Positions 47,503-55,512 of a DNA stretch of 64,000 bases are shown in pieces. The DNA is taken from the NCBI GenBank assembly GCA_041392165.1, contig JAWKMN010000004.1, positions 1-64,000 of the forward strand, in the 5' to 3' direction. The notes under the pieces are model-generated. The model did no database searches and was not told the origin of the DNA. It saw only the letters and a list, made by a program, of their open reading frames with translations. Position numbers and translations under genes: made by a program. This DNA comes from Arenibacter sp041392165 (GTDB lineage: Bacteria > Bacteroidota > Bacteroidia > Flavobacteriales > Flavobacteriaceae). Every line of letters starts with the position of its first letter. Within the stretch, counting starts at the first letter, position 1.

Positions 47503-49059
47503 ATGAATCATATGGAAACAATATATAAGAAACCGAAAATGAAACAATATATAAATTTCATTATACTAATAACGATCGTTACGTTGCTTTTTGGCTGTGA
47601 TAATTTTTTGGAGGAAGAACCTAGAGATTTGGTTTCGCCTTCCAATTTTTTTAACACCCCTACCGAATTCGAATTGGCTATAGTGGGATTATATAATATT
47701 TATAAGGACAATTCCTTGCACGGAAAAATTGGATTGGACCGTTATTATGAGAACGGGGCCGATATAATAGGGCCCAATAGGATTTTTGGACAGGTAGAAC
47801 CTACCCAGGCCTATACCTTGAGCGAAAGTAATATAGGTGCCATAGACCAAGGTGCCGGTGCACCTTTGACCTGGCAAAATTTATACGCTATTGTTCTCAA
47901 TGCGAATACCATTCTGGAACAGATAGGTCTAAACCAAACATTAACGGAGGAAGAGAGAAATTTGTTTGAGGGGGAAACCCTGTTCCTGCGTTCTTATGCC
48001 TATTACCATCTAACCAACCTTTGGGGAGATGTACCTTACTATAGGGACAATCTTCCCATAAGTGAAATACAGGTATTGCCCAGAACAGACAAAACCTTGA
48101 TCAGGAACGAAGTACTTGTAGATCTTCAAAGGGCACAAGATCTAATGCCAAATTCATTATCCGAAACGGACCAGGGAAAAGCCACTAAATGGGTTGCGGC
48201 AACGGTTATGGTAAAAATTCTACTTATCCAAGAAAAATGGGAACAGGCCAGGGATAAGGCAGTAGAGATAATCAATAACTCCCCACATGATTTATTGGAT
48301 GATTACGCAGCCGTATTCGATCCCAATAATGAATACAATGTTGAGAATATTTGGGAGATCGATTTTGTTCGGGACGTAAAAAGTAACGATTGGGTAGATC
48401 ATTTTACCCCACGGATAAGGGACGAACCTAAAGACCCTTCCCAGCAAAATGCCTTGAGTGCAGCTTTGGGTGATAGAAATGAAGGATTTACGGGTTATGG
48501 GCTTTCCATACCTTTACCGGACTATGTTAATGATTTTCCTATGGACGATCTTAGAAGATCCCAGAATATTGTTACCGAATATCTTGGATTTGAGCTTAAT
48601 TTTCCATACATGCCCAAAATGTGGAATTTGGACCAGGTAAATTCGCCTAGGGGAAACCATGGGGACAATAAGATTGTATTTAGATTGGCAGATGTGTACC
48701 TTATGGCGGCAGAAGCTGAGAATGAACTTAATGGCCCTGGCAATGCCTATCAGTATATAAACGAAGTTAGAAAAAGAGCCTATGAGCCCGACCAACCATT
48801 GGCCAGTCTTACCCAAGAGACTTTCCGACAGGCTATTTATGACGAAAGGCGATGGGAGTTGGGTGGTGAAGGATACAGACGAATGGATCTGATTAGATGG
48901 GGAATACTGTTGGATGTGGTAAAAACCACGGAGTATAGAGTTTATAACCCAGCTGCCAATATACAGCCCCATCATATATTACTTCCCATACCTCCGGAAG
49001 AATTTACTTTGAATCCGGCTCTTTTGGAATCGGATCCAACAAACAACGGATATAGATAA
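47503..49059 (+). CDS. susD: SusD/RagB surface glycan-binding lipoprotein, locus 1
   Basis: A 518-residue lipoprotein of the SusD family. The lipobox is LLFGC (Cys32 from the first Met), followed by DNFLEEEPRDLVSPSNFF, the classic SusD N-terminus after lipidation. TPR-like helices and the C-terminal RagB region (RLADVYLMAAEAENEL, AIYDERRWELGGEGYRRMDL, LPIPPEE) complete it. MKQYINF at 47539 is an alternative start that gives a shorter signal peptide. It caps the SusC barrel and binds the glycan outside the cell. It starts 12 bp after susC, so the two are co-transcribed. Confidence 0.95.
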   Translation: MNHMETIYKKPKMKQYINFIILITIVTLLFGCDNFLEEEPRDLVSPSNFFNTPTEFELAIVGLYNIYKDNSLHGKIGLDRYYENGADIIGPNRIFGQVEPTQAYTLSESNIGAIDQGAGAPLTWQNLYAIVLNANTILEQIGLNQTLTEEERNLFEGETLFLRSYAYYHLTNLWGDVPYYRDNLPISEIQVLPRTDKTLIRNEVLVDLQRAQDLMPNSLSETDQGKATKWVAATVMVKILLIQEKWEQARDKAVEIINNSPHDLLDDYAAVFDPNNEYNVENIWEIDFVRDVKSNDWVDHFTPRIRDEPKDPSQQNALSAALGDRNEGFTGYGLSIPLPDYVNDFPMDDLRRSQNIVTEYLGFELNFPYMPKMWNLDQVNSPRGNHGDNKIVFRLADVYLMAAEAENELNGPGNAYQYINEVRKRAYEPDQPLASLTQETFRQAIYDERRWELGGEGYRRMDLIRWGILLDVVKTTEYRVYNPAANIQPHHILLPIPPEEFTLNPALLESDPTNNGYR

Positions 49060-49069
49060 ATATTTTATT

Positions 49070-49106
49070 AAAAGGCTGGTTGGGTTTTCCTAACCAGCCT
49101 TTTATA
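49070..49106 (+). terminator. Intrinsic terminator after susD, locus 1
   Basis: AAAAGGCTGGTT (49070-49081) pairs with AACCAGCCTTTT (49092-49103) over a 10-base loop and ends in TTTTATAT. It lies 11 bp past the susD stop and 31 bp before the first sulfatase. It may lower downstream expression rather than stop all transcription. Confidence 0.85.
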
Positions 49107-49136
49107 TTTATAAATCATTAGCATTAAACAAAATTT

Positions 49137-50555
49137 ATGACTCCAAGGATACTTGTTTTTATACTCTGTACCGTTCTCATTTCCTGTTTAGGGGTAAATA
49201 AAACCAAGGTACAGGAGGCACCTTTGGAAAATCCCAATGTGATTTTTATTAATGTGGACGATTTGGGATGGAAGGATGCCGGATTTATGGGAGGTGATTT
49301 TTTTGAAACCCCCAATATAGATAAGCTGGCTTCGGAAAGCATGGTTTTTCTTAGAAGTTATTCGGCCGCTGCCAATTGCGCCCCTAGTAGAGCGTGTTTA
49401 ATGACAGGTTTAAATACGCCTAGGCACGGGGTTTATACTGTAAGTCCATCGGCCAGAGGGGACAAAAAATCTCGAAAATTGATTCCCATAGAAAATACCG
49501 ATTCCCTGTTATTGAAAGATATTACTATGGCTGAGCTCTTTGAAAAAGCCGGATATACTACGGGCATTTTTGGGAAATGGCATTTGGGAAAGGATCCTAC
49601 GGAACAAGGTTTTGATGTCAATATAGGCGGAGGTCTTAGGGGCAACCCCGGACGTGACGGCTATTTTAGCCCCTATAACGATCTATCAAATCTGGAATCC
49701 GGACCGGAAGGGGAGAACCTTACGGACCGACTCACACAAGAGAGCATTCAATTTATCAAGGATAATAAGGACCGATCCTTTTTTGTATACCTACCATTTT
49801 ATGCGGTCCATACCCCTTTGCAGGCCAAAGAAGAACTTGTAACAAAATATAAGGGCAAAGTAAATTCTAGGAACATTTCACCCGTTTATGCGGCCATGGT
49901 GGAAACTGTGGACCAAAATGTGGGAAAGCTATTGAAGAGTTTGGAGGAACTAAGTCTTAAAGAAAACACTATTATAATATTTACCTCGGATAATGGTGGA
50001 ATTAGGAGCATATCTACCCAAGAGCCTTTAAGGGCGGGTAAAGGTTCCTACTATGAGGGAGGAATTAGGGTGCCATGTACAATAAAATGGCCTGGGACGG
50101 ATATGGCCGGCAAAATTATTGGGGAACCTATCAGTAATCTGGATTTTTTTCCGACTTTCATGGAACTTTTGAATGTAGATATACCCAATTATGTATCCGA
50201 CGGCAAAAGTTTAATGCCTTTACTGAAGGGCGGGACCATGGGGGAGCGACCCTTATTTTGGCATTTTCCTATCTATTTGGAAGCGTACGACCCTGAAATG
50301 GATGATGGCCGAGATCCCTTGTTTAGAACTCGCCCGGGATCGGTAGTAATGCAAGGGGATTGGAAATTGCATTACTATTATGAGGATAATGCAATAGAGT
50401 TGTACAACCTTCGGGACGATATTGGCGAAAGAAATAACTTGGAAGCTTCCAATCCGGCAAAAGTAAAGGAGTTGTTAAGCCTATTAAAAGTATGGTTGAA
50501 AGAAACAACGGCACCCATACCCAAAGTTCCAAATCCGGATTATAATTCCCAATAA
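49137..50555 (+). CDS. Lipoprotein sulfatase (type I, formylglycine), locus 1
   Basis: A 472-residue sulfatase. Lipobox LISC (Cys17) anchors it at a membrane. The metal site starts IFINVDDLGWKDAG (Asp41, Asp42). The activation motif CAPSRACLMTG at residue 81 provides the cysteine converted to formylglycine. GKWHLGKD, TSDNGG and RPLFWHFP complete the S1 pattern. It removes sulfate esters from a glycan taken up or bound by the SusCD pair. The maturation enzyme (FGE or anSME) is not in the window. It follows susD in the same direction beyond a terminator hairpin. Confidence 0.93.
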   Translation: MTPRILVFILCTVLISCLGVNKTKVQEAPLENPNVIFINVDDLGWKDAGFMGGDFFETPNIDKLASESMVFLRSYSAAANCAPSRACLMTGLNTPRHGVYTVSPSARGDKKSRKLIPIENTDSLLLKDITMAELFEKAGYTTGIFGKWHLGKDPTEQGFDVNIGGGLRGNPGRDGYFSPYNDLSNLESGPEGENLTDRLTQESIQFIKDNKDRSFFVYLPFYAVHTPLQAKEELVTKYKGKVNSRNISPVYAAMVETVDQNVGKLLKSLEELSLKENTIIIFTSDNGGIRSISTQEPLRAGKGSYYEGGIRVPCTIKWPGTDMAGKIIGEPISNLDFFPTFMELLNVDIPNYVSDGKSLMPLLKGGTMGERPLFWHFPIYLEAYDPEMDDGRDPLFRTRPGSVVMQGDWKLHYYYEDNAIELYNLRDDIGERNNLEASNPAKVKELLSLLKVWLKETTAPIPKVPNPDYNSQ

Positions 50556-50595
50556 AACTTGGACAATCTCTATATTAATTCATAAAAGACAAAAG

Positions 50596-52071
50596 ATGAT
50601 CATTAAAAAGCTAAAACCCTTATACTACATTGCCATAGGAGCTGGTATATTATTCACGGCCTGCAGGGAAGAAGCCAAAAAGGAAGCGTTGAAAATTACC
50701 GAAGTCGATAAGCCCAATATAATATATATATTAGCCGATGACCTTGGCTATGGAGATCTTGGTGTATACGGACAGGAAAGGTTTTCTACCCCCAATATCG
50801 ACAGATTGGCCGCACAGGGCATGAGGTTTACCCAACATTATTCAGGGAGTACGGTATGTGCCCCTTCACGCTCGGCCTTAATGACCGGGATGCATACAGG
50901 ACATACCGCAGTAAGGGGAAATAAAGAAATTCAACCGGAAGGACAGTATCCCATACCGGATGATACTTACACCTTGGCGGAGGCCTTAAAGAAAGCCGGA
51001 TACGTTACAGCTGCTTTTGGAAAATGGGGCTTGGGCTTCCCTGGGTCGGAAGGCGATCCGTTAAATCAAGGATTTGATACTTTTTTTGGATATAACTGTC
51101 AGCGTATGGGGCATAACTATTACCCTTTTCACCTGTGGTCCAACAGGGACTCCATTGTACTTAATGAAAATTTGGACAAGAGGGACGAGATCTATGCACC
51201 GGAACTTATACATACACAAACCTTAAAGTTTTTGGAGGACAACAAAGAGAAATCATTTTTTCTATATGTACCTTCCATTATTCCCCATGCGGAATTGGTA
51301 GCGCCCGAAGAGTATATGGTAAAACACAGAGGAAAATATCCCCCGGAAAAAGTGTTTAAGGGAACCGATGATGGCCCAGGATTTAATCTTGGACCCTATA
51401 GATCCCAGCAGGAATCCCACGCCGCTTTTGCAGCCATGGTCAGCTTATTGGACGATCAGGTAGGGGAAATTATGGATAAGGTAGAGGAATTGGGCTTGGG
51501 CAATAATACCATAATTGTATTTTCATCCGATAATGGGCCACATCAGGAAGGTGGGGCCGACCCCGAATATTTTGATAGTAACGGACCATTAAAAGGATTT
51601 AAACGGGATCTTTACGAGGGGGGTATTAGGGTTCCTATGATTGTGCGCTGGCCCGGAAAGATAAAGGCCAATAGCCAAACCGACCACATATCCGCTTTTT
51701 GGGATGTTTTTCCTACCCTATCCGAAATCGCAGGGGTATCCGCTCCCAACAACCTTGACGGTATTTCCTTTCTTCCTACCCTTATGCAGAGCGGAAATCA
51801 GAAGCAGCACGATTATCTTTATTGGGAATTTCATGAAAAAGGGGGGAGACAGGCCATAAGAAAGGGAGATTGGAAGGCCGTTAAATACGATGTATTGAAA
51901 AATGCCGGTGCCCCTATGGAACTTTATAATTTAAAGGAGGATCTGGGAGAGGAAAATAATGTGGCCCCATCGCAGCCTGAGGTGGTAAAGGAAATGCAGG
52001 CAATTTTTGATACTGCACGCACGCATTCCGATATTTTTACATTTTCCTCGGGGACCTATTTGTCAAAATAA
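50596..52071 (+). CDS. Second lipoprotein sulfatase (type I), locus 1
   Basis: A 491-residue sulfatase with lipobox LFTAC (Cys23), metal site YILADDLGYGDLG (Asp48, Asp49), formylglycine motif VCAPSRSALMTG (Cys88), AFGKWGLG, FSSDNGPH and the later RKGDWKAVKYD. It differs clearly from the sulfatase 40 bp upstream, so the two probably attack different sulfate positions on one substrate. Both are S1-family proteins by signature. The subfamily cannot be assigned without a profile search. It is the last gene of locus 1 before a strong terminator. Confidence 0.93.
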   Translation: MIIKKLKPLYYIAIGAGILFTACREEAKKEALKITEVDKPNIIYILADDLGYGDLGVYGQERFSTPNIDRLAAQGMRFTQHYSGSTVCAPSRSALMTGMHTGHTAVRGNKEIQPEGQYPIPDDTYTLAEALKKAGYVTAAFGKWGLGFPGSEGDPLNQGFDTFFGYNCQRMGHNYYPFHLWSNRDSIVLNENLDKRDEIYAPELIHTQTLKFLEDNKEKSFFLYVPSIIPHAELVAPEEYMVKHRGKYPPEKVFKGTDDGPGFNLGPYRSQQESHAAFAAMVSLLDDQVGEIMDKVEELGLGNNTIIVFSSDNGPHQEGGADPEYFDSNGPLKGFKRDLYEGGIRVPMIVRWPGKIKANSQTDHISAFWDVFPTLSEIAGVSAPNNLDGISFLPTLMQSGNQKQHDYLYWEFHEKGGRQAIRKGDWKAVKYDVLKNAGAPMELYNLKEDLGEENNVAPSQPEVVKEMQAIFDTARTHSDIFTFSSGTYLSK

Positions 52072-52099
52072 TGGGAATAGTGGACAGTTGAATTTTAAT

Positions 52100-52134
52100 A
52101 ATGGAACAATTGTTTTTCGATTGTTCCATTTTTT
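52100..52134 (+). terminator. Intrinsic terminator ending locus 1
   Basis: AATGGAACAAT (52100-52110) pairs with ATTGTTCCATT (52120-52130) over a 9-base loop and is followed by TTTT. It lies 29 bp past the second sulfatase stop. Confidence 0.88.
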
Positions 52135-52687
52135 GTGGGGTTTGGATTTTTTTTTTGAATCTATGGATCGAAAAAAAATCCACGGCGCTGAGCGTCATGC
52201 CTACCTGTTCGTTGTACAGGGTTTCCACTGAATTTGTCATTCCCATAAAACCGGGAATCCAAATAACAGAATTTCGATTTTTTTGACCTTTAATTTAAAA
52301 TGAAATGGGAGAAGCCCGCCAGAATAATCTTGTCGGTCAGGTACCTTTATGTCGGCCCGCGTTCGTACCATCCGGCCGGTACTGAAGGTAAGGGGTTGAC
52401 TTGCAGATAGCAGTTTCAGAAGTTCTATATTAAAAATGCCGCGATTACCAACTGTAAAAGGCTGGAAGTGTGCAAAGTGGTTGTAACAGTGGTAAATGAA
52501 AAAAAGATGTTACCTTGCAGATCCTGATCAAAAAGGACCGATGGCAAACGTTTCTTGGTTTTTCCGTCCGGGTCCGGGTTGTTTTTGTTGCTTAGATTGG
52601 TTGGTATGGGGTGGACGGATTTTCTTGCTGCAATAGGTCAATTCGATAAGTGTTTTATAGTTCGATGTAAACTCTAATAATTCAAAA
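52135..52687. other. Gap with repeat fragments before the second locus
   Basis: No gene is supported. Fragments look like the intergenic repeats seen elsewhere (ATTCCCATAAAACCGGGAATCC near 52240 is an inverted pair). The right end should hold the promoter of the gene at 52688. Confidence 0.5.
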
Positions 52688-53278
52688 ATGTATAGAAAAC
52701 TAACTGGAAAACAGCGTTTTAATTCTGGTCTCGTCTTGATCGTGGCATTTTTATTGGTATTTACATTCAAGGAATTAAGCAGAAGAAACCTAACTACCGT
52801 TCACAATAGTGTGAATTCCATGTTTGAAGATCGCGTGCTTGCTCTTGGATATATTTATAGATTGAACAATCTTTTTCACCTGAAAGAATTGGAGTTGGCT
52901 TCAGGGAAAGTAAACGTACACCATGATGAAGATGGTATTAAGGAACTGTTGGCGCATTTTTCCAGGACCAAATTAACATCTAAAGAATCGGCCTATTTTG
53001 AACTGTTAAAGGAAAACTATACGGAATTACTATCCTTGAAGGATAATGGGGCTATGGGGACGCAACCTACAAAAGAATTGGATGCCCTTTTTGGAAAGAT
53101 CCACGACAATCTGGATAAACTTTCAAAGGAGCAACTTTCGGAAGGGCGAGAATTGACCCATTTATCCAATAGAACGTTGAACATGAACCAATTGCTGTCC
53201 GTGCTGGAAATTGCACTTTTGATTGTCGTAGGCCTCCTTATTTTATTTCTTAATTTTCCAAGGGAAAACCGATTATGA
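52688..53278 (+). CDS. Two-helix membrane protein with 4HB (MCP-like) sensor domain
   Basis: A 196-residue protein. The first membrane helix is about 12-27 (NSGLVLIVAFLLVFTF). The periplasmic section of about 140 residues is helical (VNSMFEDRVLALGYIYRLNN, ELLKENYTELLSLKDNG), as in the four-helix-bundle domain of chemoreceptors. A second helix near 169-189 (LSVLEIALLIVVGLLILF) is followed by only a few residues. No methylation or signalling hairpin, kinase or HAMP domain is seen, so it is a sensor-shaped protein without an output domain. The role is unknown. It lies just outside the second sigma factor gene and is convergent with it. Confidence 0.75.
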   Translation: MYRKLTGKQRFNSGLVLIVAFLLVFTFKELSRRNLTTVHNSVNSMFEDRVLALGYIYRLNNLFHLKELELASGKVNVHHDEDGIKELLAHFSRTKLTSKESAYFELLKENYTELLSLKDNGAMGTQPTKELDALFGKIHDNLDKLSKEQLSEGRELTHLSNRTLNMNQLLSVLEIALLIVVGLLILFLNFPRENRL

Positions 53279-53469
53279 AGTATGAAGAGGGTTGGCATCG
53301 ATCTAAGGAATGTGCAGGTATCTTTTCTGTATAGGTAAATTGTTTTGTAGGACTACCTATTTGTTGATTGGCCTTATAAAAATGTGTGAAAATCAAAGCA
53401 CGGAAAGTAGCGGAAAAATACATGTAAATTGGTATTGGACCATTGGCTATAAATCGGGGCAGGGGATTT

Positions 53470-54060
53470 TTAAGCTATTCCTCTGGTTTTGCTCCCGAAA
53501 ACGATCAACATAATCATTTTGTACTTATCGCCCAATTTCTTCCTTAAGATAGTAAATGCCTTGGTGATTTGTGCTTCCACCGTTTTTATGGAAATATTTA
53601 AGTGCTCGGATATTTCAATGTTGGTAAGACCCTCTTTTTTGCTTAGGATAAATATTTTCTGGCATTTGTTGGGAAGATTTTTTATTTCGGTATTCACGAT
53701 AGCAATCATTCTTTCTATAATGTTCTCATCCATTTCTTCCACAATTTCACCAAGTGTTTCTACATATTTTTGTTGCAATAACATCATCGCTTTATTTTTT
53801 TGATAATTGTTGATGAACTCATTGTAAACGGACTTGTATAAAAAGCTTTGTATGGAATATTGTTTTTTTAGTTTATTTCGCGATTTCCAAGTTTTTATGA
53901 ATACATTTTGTACAATGTCCTGGGCCTGGGCCTGATCGTTTACCAAGCTTAACGCATAGGCATTTAATCTTTTATGATAGTTCTCCAAAAGAAACATATA
54001 CGCTTTCTCATTACCGTTTATAAGGTTTTCTATTAAAACGTCATTATCACTGAAATTCAT
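53470..54060 (-). CDS. ECF-type RNA polymerase sigma factor (FecI-like), polysaccharide locus 2
   Basis: A 196-residue factor, paralogous to the one at 41922-42518. Region 2 has NAYALSLVNDQAQAQDIVQN and VFIKTWKSRNKLKKQ. Region 4 has LPNKCQKIFILSKKEGLTN and EISEHLNISIKTVEAQI. It would bind the FecR-like protein encoded divergently 118 bp away. High similarity in the region 4 helix to its paralogue suggests the two factors may read similar promoters, so crosstalk between the loci is possible (inference). Confidence 0.92.
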   Translation of the reverse strand: MNFSDNDVLIENLINGNEKAYMFLLENYHKRLNAYALSLVNDQAQAQDIVQNVFIKTWKSRNKLKKQYSIQSFLYKSVYNEFINNYQKNKAMMLLQQKYVETLGEIVEEMDENIIERMIAIVNTEIKNLPNKCQKIFILSKKEGLTNIEISEHLNISIKTVEAQITKAFTILRKKLGDKYKMIMLIVFGSKTRGIA

Positions 54061-54178
54061 AAAAAGATATTTTTATCGTAAAATAAAACTAATAATAATA
54101 TGAATATAAAAAAATAATTAAATAAAAAGTTAGGGTATATCAATTCTGTCTTGTATTATACAAAAGAACGGTTTAGAA

Positions 54179-55339
54179 ATGATTTCCCAGGAAATAGAAA
54201 ATCTTATTGTTAAATACTTGTCCCAAGCTGCCACGGCAACGGATTTGGATATTCTTAATAATTGGATAGAAGATGGTAAAAATCATCAAGCCTTTAAGGA
54301 TTTTGTTAAGACTCATTTTGCGATTACTTTGGCTATGAATGATTTGGATATAGATAAAATTAGGGAAGAACTCCAGAAAGAAATAAGTAGGGAAAAGAAG
54401 GGGTACTACGGTAGAAGATTTTTGTCCGTAATGAAATATGCGGCCATTGCCATTTTTTTTATCGGGGTGGGCATTATCTGGCAGCAGGGTACTTTTGAAG
54501 AAACAAGTAACACTACCATTGTCCCAAGGACCGATGCCGTTACCCTTCAGTTGGAAAATGGGGATATTGAAGTTATTACGGAAGATGGAACAGCCCAAGT
54601 TCAGAATTCCAAAGGACAGGTGGTGGGTGTACGTCAAGGTAATAAACTTGTTTACGACCAGGGAGATGAATTGAAATTGGTCTATAATACATTGACGGTT
54701 CCCAATGGAAAACAATTTCATATTGTGCTCTCGGACGGTAGTAAAGTACACTTGAATTCCGGCAGCTCCATTAAATACCCGATCAATTTTTTAAAAGGGC
54801 AGGAGCGGCAAGTATTTTTAACGGGCGAAGCTTTTTTTGAAGTAGCCCATGACCGGGAACACGCTTTTATTGTTAATGCCCGGAATTTGGACATACATGT
54901 TTATGGAACAAAATTTAATGTATCCAATTATCCGGAAGATAGGGATACGGAAGTAGTTTTGGTAGAAGGTTCCGTAAGTCTTAAGGAATCCGATTTGCTA
55001 GAGGGGGACAAGGAGGAAGTATATCTTAAGCCCGGATTTATGGGAATCTATAACAGGTCCGATAACCACATTTCCCAAGAGGAGGTGAACACCACAATTT
55101 ATACCTCCTGGTTGAACGGCAATTTAGTTTTTAGAAATATTTCCTTTGAAAATATTATACAAAAATTGCAGCGGCATTATAACGTGGTCATTATAAACAA
55201 TAATGAAAAATTGGCAGTAGAAACTTTTAATGCCACTATTGAAACGAAACATGAGACTATAGAGCAGGTATTTAATTATTTTAACAAGGTCTATCAAATC
55301 GAGTATAAAATTATAGAAAACAAAATCATAATCAATTAA
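54179..55339 (+). CDS. FecR-family anti-sigma factor, polysaccharide locus 2
   Basis: A 386-residue regulator with the same layout as its locus 1 paralogue: cytoplasmic N-terminus to about residue 83, membrane helix about 84-102 (VMKYAAIAIFFIGVGII), then FecR domain blocks VPNGKQFHIVLSDGSKVHLN, SGSSIKYPINFLKG, RQVFLTGEAFFEVAHD and YGTKFNVSNYPED. The C-terminus has FRNISFENIIQKLQRHYNV, then ETFNATI. It should release the sigma factor when SusC of this locus signals. The gene starts 118 bp from the sigma gene on the other strand. Confidence 0.92.
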   Translation: MISQEIENLIVKYLSQAATATDLDILNNWIEDGKNHQAFKDFVKTHFAITLAMNDLDIDKIREELQKEISREKKGYYGRRFLSVMKYAAIAIFFIGVGIIWQQGTFEETSNTTIVPRTDAVTLQLENGDIEVITEDGTAQVQNSKGQVVGVRQGNKLVYDQGDELKLVYNTLTVPNGKQFHIVLSDGSKVHLNSGSSIKYPINFLKGQERQVFLTGEAFFEVAHDREHAFIVNARNLDIHVYGTKFNVSNYPEDRDTEVVLVEGSVSLKESDLLEGDKEEVYLKPGFMGIYNRSDNHISQEEVNTTIYTSWLNGNLVFRNISFENIIQKLQRHYNVVIINNNEKLAVETFNATIETKHETIEQVFNYFNKVYQIEYKIIENKIIIN

Positions 55340-55424
55340 TCAAAAAACACACTATGCCTATGGATAAAATCAAGTAAGATCATTTAATCACTTTACATAT
55401 TTTGATTTTAATAAAAACGAGAAA

Positions 55425-55500
55425 TAAAAAAAATCGGAAAATGCTGTAACATTTCCCGATTTCGTAAAGTGATCAGACTAAAAAGTATAACCACTACTAA
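55425..55500 (-). ncRNA. Candidate cis-antisense RNA over the susC leader, with intrinsic terminator (locus 2)
   Basis: On the minus strand ATCGGGAAATG (55460-55450) pairs with CATTTTCCGAT (55443-55433) over a 6-base loop and runs into eight U (55433-55426). Both stem arms are identical in sequence to locus 1 while the loop differs (CTGTAA against CGTCAC), so the stem is selectively kept. GTGGTTATACT (55494-55484) is also shared. A perfect Bacteroidota -7 box TAATTTTG lies at 55513-55506 on the minus strand, with TTTG further upstream but closer than the usual spacing. The predicted RNA is about 70 nt, antisense to the susC leader. Confidence 0.65.
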
Positions 55501-55512
55501 ACATTCAAAATT

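Noticed and set aside
54173..54751. Minus-strand open frame of 192 codons opposite the second fecR-like gene
   Set aside because: It is the mirror of a well-supported FecR-family gene and has no motif of its own.
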